Below the pieces are notes generated by a model. That model did not search any database. It was not told the DNA's origin and saw only the letters and a list, made by a program, of their open reading frames with translations. This document shows positions 8,027 through 14,354 of a stretch of DNA of 18,631 nucleotides, piece by piece. Source of the stretch: JACNKV01 sp964388155 (lineage in GTDB: Bacteria; Fidelibacterota; Marinisomatia; Marinisomatales; JACNKV01); the NCBI GenBank assembly GCA_964388155.1, contig CAYLYH010000039.1, forward strand, positions 1-18,631. The letters run 5' to 3'. Position 1 is the stretch's first letter; every line of letters starts with the position of its first letter. The translations under genes and the position numbers were made by a program.

Positions 8027-8800
8027 ATCTCTCTCTCCCTTCACCCAACAGCGATTATTCACCCGGGAGCTATTCTTGGGGACAATGTTACTGTCGGTCC
8101 CTACTCTATCATTGAAGACGGTGTAACAATTGGCGACGGAACATCGATTGGGAACCACACGACCATCCGAAAAGGGACAACCATTGGAAACGCATGCCGA
8201 ATTTTTCATTCATGTGTAATCGGTGAAGAGCCCCAAGACCTTAAATTCGGCGGAGAAGAAACGCTAACGGAAATCGGTGACCATACTGTCATACGCGAAT
8301 TTGTGACCATCAATCGGGGGACGGTTCACAGTGGTGTTACCAATGTCGGAAGTAATGTTCTTTTGATGGCGTATGTCCATATTGCCCATGATTGTTCTAT
8401 CGGTGATAATGTTATTTTTGCAAATTTAGTCACACTAGGTGGACATGTTCACGTTGGCGATTGGGCATCTCTGGGCGGCGGTGTGTTAGTGCATCAATTC
8501 TGTAAAGTGGGTGCACATGCATTCATCGGCGGCGGATTCAGAATTGTTCAGGATGTACCTCCGTTCATCTTAGCGGCAGGCGAACCCTTGAAATACGCCG
8601 GCATCAATCGCATCGGCTTAAAAAGACGTGGATTCAACCAATCTCAACGAAATACAATGAAGAAAGCCTATCAACTCTTTTTCCGCTCAGATCTTTCCCG
8701 AACGCAAGCCATAGAATCAATGCAGCGTGATTTTCCGGAATCCTCCGATGTGAAAGCCATCATTGATTTTATTCATGTAAGCGATCGCGGAATTATCTGA
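8027..8800 (+). CDS. lpxA: UDP-N-acetylglucosamine O-acyltransferase (LpxA), apparent ATC start
   Basis: The first enzyme of lipid A synthesis, a cytoplasmic trimer of left-handed beta helices that 3-O-acylates UDP-GlcNAc. The first ATG/GTG/TTG in frame is GTG 8303, but homology clearly continues upstream: SLHPTAIIHPGAILGDNV, VGPYSIIEDG, the family hallmark GEEPQDLKFGGE, and VIREFVTINRG. An in-frame TAG at 8003 bounds the frame. ATC at 8027 lies 6 nt after AAGGGG (8015-8020) and would give 257 residues, close to E. coli's 262, with HPTAI at the expected place (H6, E. coli H9). The catalytic histidine is in HIAHDC (H121 from this start, E. coli H125). The C-terminal helical domain (GLKRRGF to the end) is complete. 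The alternatives, a sequencing or assembly change or a +1 frameshift out of fabZ, are discussed in the findings. The function is certain; the start is not. Confidence 0.88.
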   Translation: MSLSLHPTAIIHPGAILGDNVTVGPYSIIEDGVTIGDGTSIGNHTTIRKGTTIGNACRIFHSCVIGEEPQDLKFGGEETLTEIGDHTVIREFVTINRGTVHSGVTNVGSNVLLMAYVHIAHDCSIGDNVIFANLVTLGGHVHVGDWASLGGGVLVHQFCKVGAHAFIGGGFRIVQDVPPFILAAGEPLKYAGINRIGLKRRGFNQSQRNTMKKAYQLFFRSDLSRTQAIESMQRDFPESSDVKAIIDFIHVSDRGII

Positions 8801-8806
8801 TTGAGA

Positions 8807-9562
8807 ATGACCAAACCTCCCATACACCTATTCACCCCTTCTCCCGCTCTCCTATTTCTCCTTGCCTTTTTATTTGGTTCCGGACTGCATGCCCAATGGC
8901 CGTCGTTTGATGTAAGCAGCGCTGTCGGTTCGAATTTCACGGATAAAACAACGCCCTATTTTTCAATGATCTCATCCGAAATCGGCTCTCATCCGTTTGT
9001 CTTGCGTTCAGCGGATTATCGGTTTCGTGCAGGGGTTTCTTATCATTATTATCTGCCTTATCCGAAATTTGAATATGCTCAACAGCAACAGGGCGGACTT
9101 CCTTTTATGGAGGGCACCATCATTGTCACATCCAATCTTGCGCTGCACGGTGTGGTTTCTACTGCTGCTCAATCCACCGGGTCTGAACAATCTTTTATTC
9201 ACATTCAAGGGTGGGGCTTTCGGCTGTTTCTCACGGATACTCCCGGCAATGACTGGAGCCTGTCGACAAGGTTTTCCACGTTGAATAGTCCAAAAAATTA
9301 TCGGTTGACAACATTGGATACAAGAATAGATAAAGAATGGCAGATTTCAACATTTCATCTTAGAACAGGGTTGGGTTCAAATACATATAAAGCTACAATC
9401 ACCATGGATGAAGAAAACGTCCCGTCAATGGTTCGTGGCTATACGCCCTATTTTTCAGTTGGAGCAATCCTTAGATTTCAATCAATAGTCTTTGCACCGG
9501 ATATTCGCATCTCCGGCGATGGTGTTCAACTTACTTTATCATTACAAAAAGGATTCCATTGA
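8807..9562 (+). CDS. Exported protein of unknown function, probably outer-membrane or periplasmic
   Basis: About 251 residues, not recognised. The N-terminus is a signal peptide: MTKPPIHLF, then a strongly hydrophobic stretch (LLFLLAFLFGSG), with cleavage likely after LHA before QWPSF. The mature part has many alternating polar/hydrophobic, aromatic-rich segments (for example YRFRAGVSYHYY, YFSVGAILRF, VQLTLSLQ), which would suit a small beta barrel or beta-rich periplasmic protein. It ends with GFH, not a textbook barrel signal. ATG 8807 is preferred over TTG 8801, which directly abuts the lpxA stop, because it gives a cleaner signal peptide. It fills the place where lpxB stands in E. coli, and its stop overlaps the dxr ATG (TGATG). 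Position in the run suggests an envelope role; no function is claimed. Confidence 0.7.
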   Translation: MTKPPIHLFTPSPALLFLLAFLFGSGLHAQWPSFDVSSAVGSNFTDKTTPYFSMISSEIGSHPFVLRSADYRFRAGVSYHYYLPYPKFEYAQQQQGGLPFMEGTIIVTSNLALHGVVSTAAQSTGSEQSFIHIQGWGFRLFLTDTPGNDWSLSTRFSTLNSPKNYRLTTLDTRIDKEWQISTFHLRTGLGSNTYKATITMDEENVPSMVRGYTPYFSVGAILRFQSIVFAPDIRISGDGVQLTLSLQKGFH

Positions 9563-10707
9563 TGTCGCGCACACTTTCCATTTTAGGGTCAACGGGTTCT
9601 ATTGGTGTTAATGCACTTCATGTTGCCAAAAACCTGAAGCAATCGTTTAAGGTAAAATATTTATCGGCTCACAAAAACAGTGAATTGTTAATCGAACAGG
9701 CGTTGGCATTTCGCCCGGATGCGGTTGCGATTGTTGACCCGATTGCCGCAAAAGAGGTTCAAGGCGCATTAAAGTCAGAAGCGATTGAAGTAATCACAGG
9801 ACGAGAAGGGCTTTTAGAGCTTGCCGGTCGTCAGGATGTCGATATTTTAGTAAATGGATTAGTAGGTTCAGCAGGAATGGAACCAACGATTAAGGCAATA
9901 CGCACAGGTGTGGATGTTGCGTTAAGCAATAAAGAAAGTCTTGTGATGGCCGGAGAGATTATCAATAATGAGAAAGAACGTACTGGTGCAAAGATTTTTC
10001 CGGTGGATAGTGAGCATTCGGCAATTTGGCAATGTTTGGTTGGTGAAAACATTGGTGAAGTCGAAAAAATCATCCTTACCGGAAGCGGCGGTCCGCTTCG
10101 AACACGCAACGTTACAGAGTTTTCATCCATTACTGTGGAAGATGCGCTGAACCATCCAAATTGGTCTATGGGGCGGAAAATCACAATTGATTCTGCAACA
10201 ATGATGAATAAAGGATTAGAAGTCATCGAAGCGCGGTGGTTGTTTAATATCCCTGCAGAAAAAATTGATATTGTCATTCATCCGGAATCGATTATTCATT
10301 CAATGGTGGAATTTGTGGACGGGTCTGTAAAAGCACAGTTAGGCTTTCCTGACATGAAAGTACCCATCCAATATGCGCTGACTTACCCCAATCATGCACC
10401 GGCAACATGGGAGAGACTAAGTTTACCGGATATCGGAACTCTCACATTTGAATCTCCGGAGTTGGAAAAATTTCCGGCAATACAATTAGCCTATGATGCT
10501 TTGAAAAAAGGCGGTTCTTGTCCGGCAGTATTGAATGTCGCCAATGAACAAGCCGTGTATCGGTTTTTAAAACATGAAATTCATTTCACTGATATTCCGA
10601 AAATCATCGAGCAAACTTGTCAATCGATGCCGTTCATCGAAAAACCCACGCTGGAGAATATTTTATCTTTGGAACTTGAAACCACTCGATTTGTACAAAC
10701 ATTCTAA
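9562..10707 (+). CDS. dxr: 1-deoxy-D-xylulose 5-phosphate reductoisomerase (Dxr/IspC)
   Basis: The first committed enzyme of the MEP isoprenoid pathway: it turns DXP into MEP using NADPH and a divalent metal, and is the target of fosmidomycin. It is 381 residues from ATG 9562. The sequence shows the NADPH-binding LGSTGSIG (8-15), LSNKESLVMAG (121-131), PVDSEHSAI with metal-binding D149 and E151, TGSGGP (173-178), HPNWSMGRKITIDSATMMNKGLE with the third metal ligand E220, and HPESIIHSMV (240-249). The C-terminal helical domain is complete. The start overlaps the preceding gene's stop as TGATG; a TTG one codon upstream is possible but unnecessary. Pairing with rseP just downstream is usual in many bacteria. 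Its product line feeds UppS at the head of the same run. Confidence 0.95.
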   Translation: MSRTLSILGSTGSIGVNALHVAKNLKQSFKVKYLSAHKNSELLIEQALAFRPDAVAIVDPIAAKEVQGALKSEAIEVITGREGLLELAGRQDVDILVNGLVGSAGMEPTIKAIRTGVDVALSNKESLVMAGEIINNEKERTGAKIFPVDSEHSAIWQCLVGENIGEVEKIILTGSGGPLRTRNVTEFSSITVEDALNHPNWSMGRKITIDSATMMNKGLEVIEARWLFNIPAEKIDIVIHPESIIHSMVEFVDGSVKAQLGFPDMKVPIQYALTYPNHAPATWERLSLPDIGTLTFESPELEKFPAIQLAYDALKKGGSCPAVLNVANEQAVYRFLKHEIHFTDIPKIIEQTCQSMPFIEKPTLENILSLELETTRFVQTF

Positions 10708-10732
10708 ACACAGAAACAGGAGTTAACTCTAC

Positions 10733-11905
10733 ATGACGTTTTTATGGGCAACAATTGTTGTAATCGGCATCATTGTTTTGGTGCATGAACTTGGGCATTA
10801 TCTCGCTGCAAGGTCGGTCGGCGTGCGAGTCGAACGGTTCTCTGTTGGCTTTCCGCCGAGGTTTCTGACATTTACTTCCGTTGAAAATGGGTGGGAGTTT
10901 CGCCTGTTCTTCTACAAGAAAACCGCTACCGGACTTGAATGGCAGTCGGTCTACGCGCATACGTTTTCATTCCTAGGCAGAAAAGGAAGCGGAACTGAGT
11001 ATTGTCTGGCGTTAATCCCGTTGGGTGGATATGTTAAAATGGCGGGTGTCATTGACGAGAGCATGGATACCAACATCACCAATGCTCCGGATGAATTTGC
11101 GGGCAAATCTCCCCTGTCGCAAATGTGGATTATGAGTGCGGGGGTGCTAATGAACATTTTATTGGCATTTACAATCTACACCGGAATCACCCTCTACACC
11201 GGAATCCCGGAGGTTAGCACAGAACCGGTTATTGCGAAACTTATCCCTGATCATCCGGCAGAAAAAGCCGGACTAACCCTCGGAGATAAAGTACTTCAAA
11301 TCAACGGAGAGCCCGTGGAAACGTGGAAGGAAATGACCAACCTTCTGCATAAGTTACCAAATTCGGAAGTTCATTTATCTGTCGAAAGAGAAGGCGCCCA
11401 AAGAGAAGTGTCTTTTCATTCCACCTTTCAAACAGTCGTCAATGACGGAAGAATCGACACCATCGGTTTTATTGGAATTGCTCCGGATATTTCGTACCGA
11501 AAAAGCAGTATTCCTGAGGCACTTTCTGCAGGTGTGCGCTCAACCGGATATGGCTTGGGGTTGATTGTTATGTCTTTAAAAATGCTGGCAACCGGGGACG
11601 CGTCTATGAAAGACATGGGTGGACCGATTATGATCGCACAATGGGCGGGTGAAACTGCTAAAGCCGGCTGGATTCCACTTTTAAGTTTTATGGCATTAAT
11701 CAGCGTTAATCTTGCGTTTATCAACATTCTGCCCATCCCGGCATTAGACGGCGGACATATCCTCATCACGGCCATTCAAGTAATCATCCGTAAACCGCTT
11801 TCCCTCCGTGTGCGAATGGTGATTCAACAGATTGGGATGGCGTTTCTCCTGGTGTTAATGATTACCGTAATCTTTAACGATATTTTGCGGCTCTTCGGAA
11901 ATTAA
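10733..11905 (+). CDS. rseP: Site-2 protease RseP (M50 zinc metalloprotease) with an enlarged first loop
   Basis: An inner-membrane protease that cuts single-pass membrane proteins inside the bilayer, typically anti-sigma factors and leftover signal peptides. It is 390 residues. The zinc site is HELGH (H18, E19, H22) in the first membrane segment. The third ligand is D339 in NILPIPALDGGH near the third segment. One PDZ domain (about 165-225, AKLIPDHPAEKAGLTLGDKVLQINGEPV) sits between membrane segments at about 132-155 and 316-335. A final hydrophobic segment covers 366-386. Between GFPPRF (39-44) and GTEYCLALIPLGGYVKMAG (87 on), the protein carries about 30-35 more residues than E. coli RseP, in the region of the membrane-associated beta loop that gates substrates. 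AGGAG (10718-10722) precedes the ATG by 10 nt. It is the last gene of the run. Confidence 0.93.
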   Translation: MTFLWATIVVIGIIVLVHELGHYLAARSVGVRVERFSVGFPPRFLTFTSVENGWEFRLFFYKKTATGLEWQSVYAHTFSFLGRKGSGTEYCLALIPLGGYVKMAGVIDESMDTNITNAPDEFAGKSPLSQMWIMSAGVLMNILLAFTIYTGITLYTGIPEVSTEPVIAKLIPDHPAEKAGLTLGDKVLQINGEPVETWKEMTNLLHKLPNSEVHLSVEREGAQREVSFHSTFQTVVNDGRIDTIGFIGIAPDISYRKSSIPEALSAGVRSTGYGLGLIVMSLKMLATGDASMKDMGGPIMIAQWAGETAKAGWIPLLSFMALISVNLAFINILPIPALDGGHILITAIQVIIRKPLSLRVRMVIQQIGMAFLLVLMITVIFNDILRLFGN

Positions 11906-12105
11906 GATGGCTCTCCATTCAACGAACCACAGATTAGACGAATAAAATACTCAACACCGTTAGAGGAATATTGAAATCGAAAAGCAGGAAACAGAATTTT
12001 TTAACTTTTGACTTTATTAGCTTGGAGTATGGAAAAACATGTCCGGCGTTTGGGATTGGGTGTTAGGCATTTAACTGCTTACTGCAAACTGCCACTGCTT
12101 TCTAC
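11906..12105. repeat. Convergent spacer made of simple repeat-like segments
   Basis: This 200-nt gap lies between the converging rseP and DUF3108 genes. It holds no reading frame of note and no clear terminator. It does contain several low-complexity motifs in series: ACCACAGATTAGACGAAT (11926-11943), TTTTTTAACTTTTGACTTT (11997-12015), a G-rich stretch with GGCGTTTGGG and TTGGGTGTTAGG (12045-12067), and four ACTGC units at 12074, 12081, 12088 and 12094 (spacing 7, 7, 6). From memory such motifs look like dispersed intergenic repeats of some environmental bacteria. Only the ACTGC series is demonstrably repeated within this window. Confidence 0.45.
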
Positions 12106-12831
12106 TCAGTAGACTGATTTCAATTTTAACAGCATCGATCCGAATTTCATCTTAACTTGAATTTGAACAGGGAGATGTCGATCATCTTCGCTTAACCAAA
12201 TAATCATTTCGCCTTGATTTTTTAGGAGCGATTTTTTCTCCTTAAATGGCTTGATAATCCAACAAGTAAATTGACCCGCGGGCGTCCTAATGGTCTCCGT
12301 CCCGGACACGACCACTTGAAAACCTGTAAGCGTTTGATTGTCTGCCGTTGTAAAATCATAGATTTGTCCGACCGTTAACGGCAATGTCCTAAAATAATAT
12401 AGCAAGGAATATGGATCACGGATGGGTTGTCTCAGGCGAAAGGTGTCTTTATCACAAACAGCCAGCGAATCTCTGTAATAAAAACGCGATGTGGTTTTTT
12501 GTCGATACGATCCTTCCCGAATGGACTTTGTGACTTTATGTGTATTATAAAATTCCGTATCCAGCCAAATATTGATTTCATCTCTGACTTTATAAAGCCT
12601 GTCTGCCATCTTTCCTGTTTTGACCTTAAATCGAATTTGCGTAACCGACACATCGCTCAACGTATCATTACCGACAACCGATAGTGTTGCGGTTCCGGCA
12701 GGGATGAAATTAAAAAATGCGTCGTAGGTTAATTTCTCTCCGATTTGGATAGAATAATGTTCCTCCGACAAGCCTATAGTAATAAGTATCGCCGCGGTAA
12801 GAAAAAAATGTTTTGAGATCTGATGGCGCAT
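12106..12831 (-). CDS. DUF3108 family exported protein
   Basis: A 241-residue protein with an N-terminal signal peptide (MRHQISKHFF, a hydrophobic AAILITIGL, likely cut near SEEHYS). The mature start GEKLTYDAFFNFIPAGTATLSV (about 31-52) is the typical opening of DUF3108 proteins, as are RFKVKTGKMADRLYKVRDEINIWLD and the late HLPVQIQVKMKFGSMLLKL strand pattern. The family forms a beta-rich fold of unknown function found in the periplasm or on lipoproteins of Gram-negative bacteria. It starts 2 nt after the tsaC stop, so it is the third gene of a minus-strand operon with lpxL and tsaC. No role beyond an envelope location can be inferred. Confidence 0.8.
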   Translation of the reverse strand: MRHQISKHFFLTAAILITIGLSEEHYSIQIGEKLTYDAFFNFIPAGTATLSVVGNDTLSDVSVTQIRFKVKTGKMADRLYKVRDEINIWLDTEFYNTHKVTKSIREGSYRQKTTSRFYYRDSLAVCDKDTFRLRQPIRDPYSLLYYFRTLPLTVGQIYDFTTADNQTLTGFQVVVSGTETIRTPAGQFTCWIIKPFKEKKSLLKNQGEMIIWLSEDDRHLPVQIQVKMKFGSMLLKLKSVY

Positions 12832-12833
12832 GT

Positions 12834-13406
12834 TTACCGAAGTTGAATCAATGTGTTATTTTCGATTTTAAGAATGTGAGATCCGGGTGATTTAGGTAGA
12901 ATACCATCATCCACAATGAGAGCAATATCATCGTGAAAACTAGCATGTATCTCATTCGGGTCGTTCAATGCCTTCTGACCGCTGCGATTCACGCTTGTCG
13001 TTGTAATCGGAATACCAAGCTCTGCGACAAGTTGAGGTGCAAACGAATGATCCGGAATGCGAATTCCAAGTGTGTGGTTTTCTCCTAAAATCAACGGGTG
13101 GACAATCCCCTGTTTTACCTGCGCAATAAGTGTAGTTGCACCGCCCAGCACAGACTTCGCTAAGTTTAGCTCTTTGTTAGATACATCCAGCCAGGATAAT
13201 GCCATGTCCTTATTTGCAGCTATAACACTGATTGGACCCGATCGTTCTTTCAATGTATTTAACTTAAGAATTGCCTCTTTGTTTGTGGCGTCTACTCCAA
13301 ATCCGTACAGTGTATCTGTGGGATATACTAAAATATCGTCGGATCGAATCACCTCCGCCGCGTTGCGTAAAACATCATCACTATTTATACTTATTCGTTT
13401 ATGCAT
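12834..13406 (-). CDS. tsaC: L-threonylcarbamoyladenylate synthase (TsaC/Sua5/YrdC family)
   Basis: This enzyme makes threonylcarbamoyl-AMP from Thr, bicarbonate and ATP, the first step of the universal t6A37 modification of ANN-decoding tRNAs. The start at 13406 gives 190 residues, a bare YrdC domain without the extra Sua5 domain. Signatures are VYPTDTLYGFGVDATN, LKERSGPISVIAAN (the basic KER substrate site), a Pro/Ile-rich GIRIPDH, and PITTTSVNRSGQ near the end. The ATG at 13406 shares its A with the TAA stop of lpxL (TAATG on the minus strand), typical of translational coupling, and is preferred over the longer TTG start at 13445, which would run into lpxL. Sitting between two envelope genes is a matter of operon placement, not of function. 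Confidence 0.9.
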   Translation of the reverse strand: MHKRISINSDDVLRNAAEVIRSDDILVYPTDTLYGFGVDATNKEAILKLNTLKERSGPISVIAANKDMALSWLDVSNKELNLAKSVLGGATTLIAQVKQGIVHPLILGENHTLGIRIPDHSFAPQLVAELGIPITTTSVNRSGQKALNDPNEIHASFHDDIALIVDDGILPKSPGSHILKIENNTLIQLR

Positions 13407-14266
13407 TATGCAGGTGGCTTTGTTTTCCATCGGCGGTGAAACCAAAAATATTGCTCAGGATGTTTTCTTATCCTTGTCTCAAGTAAGGTTGTATATGCCT
13501 GCGTAATTTCCTGAATGCTTGCCTTATTTGAAATATCAATCACTTCACATTCTACCACATAATTTCCGGCAGGTGTTTCGTGACTCACAACAAAAACCAT
13601 AGGAGCATTTGTCTCTTGATAAAATCGCGCAGCTCCTTTCGGCGTTGATGAGGACTGGCCCATAAAGTTTACGAATACTCCTCGTTTTTTTGCATCTTGG
13701 TCACTGGCTAATCCTAATATTTGTCCTCTCTCCAGCACTTGATACATCTTTTCAATCGGTACCTTTCGATAAATGTGCATCATGCCACTTTGTTCCCGTA
13801 ATTCTCTGAAGAACAAATCAGCCCCACGATTTCTTTGTTTATTTGCAACAACCACAGCAGGATAGTTTTGCCTGCCCAGCCAATCCATTAATATTTCCCA
13901 GGGACCAAAATGCCCCGTAACCAGGATGATACCTTTACCTTTTTTAAGTGTCGAATCAAAATTCTCTTTCCCATTTATTGTCATAGAGGAGTCTACGGGA
14001 AATGAGAGAAACTGAATGAAGTTTTTTACAAAAAAGCTGTAAGCGTTTTTTAATACCTTTGTGTGCCAGTTTAAAGACCTCTCGGGAAAAGCCCGGATTA
14101 TATTTTGTAAGGCAACCTCTTTTCTCAATTGGATGTGATGATAGATAAACAACGCAAACCGTTCCGCAAATAAACATCTGTTCGAATCGGACATTGACCG
14201 AAACCATCGTGACACTGATTTCAAAAGAAAATAGGTGAGTTTGTGAATGGGGGACATTTTTTCCAT
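13406..14266 (-). CDS. lpxL: Lipid A biosynthesis (KDO)2-lipid IVA acyltransferase, LpxL/HtrB family
   Basis: A membrane-associated enzyme adding a secondary acyl chain to lipid A. From ATG 14266 it has 286 residues, near the usual length. The LPLAT active site is GHFGPWE with the H-x4-E pair H119 and E124. Other family marks are KQRNRGAD, DQDAKKRGVFVNFMGQ, STPKGAARFYQET and the C-terminal HPEQYFWFHRRWK. An N-terminal hydrophobic helix that would anchor it in the inner membrane is only weakly visible (THLL-like KLTYFLLKSVS region). The frame stays open upstream to 14428, but that would overlap the divergent nfeD gene and adds nothing family-like. ATG 14257 is a second option. It heads the lpxL-tsaC-DUF3108 run and adds a late lipid A step to a window rich in early ones. 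Confidence 0.88.
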   Translation of the reverse strand: MEKMSPIHKLTYFLLKSVSRWFRSMSDSNRCLFAERFALFIYHHIQLRKEVALQNIIRAFPERSLNWHTKVLKNAYSFFVKNFIQFLSFPVDSSMTINGKENFDSTLKKGKGIILVTGHFGPWEILMDWLGRQNYPAVVVANKQRNRGADLFFRELREQSGMMHIYRKVPIEKMYQVLERGQILGLASDQDAKKRGVFVNFMGQSSSTPKGAARFYQETNAPMVFVVSHETPAGNYVVECEVIDISNKASIQEITQAYTTLLETRIRKHPEQYFWFHRRWKTKPPA

Positions 14267-14354
14267 AGTTCTTATCACACGCAATGCGAAATCTAAGATA
14301 AATTCTAGGTGAACAACATTGGTTTTATGAACAAATTCCATTAAACTTAACCCT
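14267..14354. promoter_or_regulatory. Divergent promoter region between lpxL and nfeD
   Basis: The 88-nt gap between two divergent gene starts must hold both promoters unless they lie inside genes. On the plus strand, TTATCA followed by TAAGAT at 16-nt spacing (about 14273-14300) is a weak sigma-70-like candidate. Nothing convincing was found on the minus strand. Confidence 0.3.

Noticed and set aside
8303..8800. lpxA starting at GTG 8303 (165 residues)
   Set aside because: This would delete 92 conserved residues including HPTAI and GEEPQDLK. The upstream frame is clearly LpxA.
12834..13445. Longer tsaC from TTG 13445
   Set aside because: It overlaps the lpxL coding end by 39 nt and adds non-family residues. 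The ATG at 13406 in TAATG is the better start.
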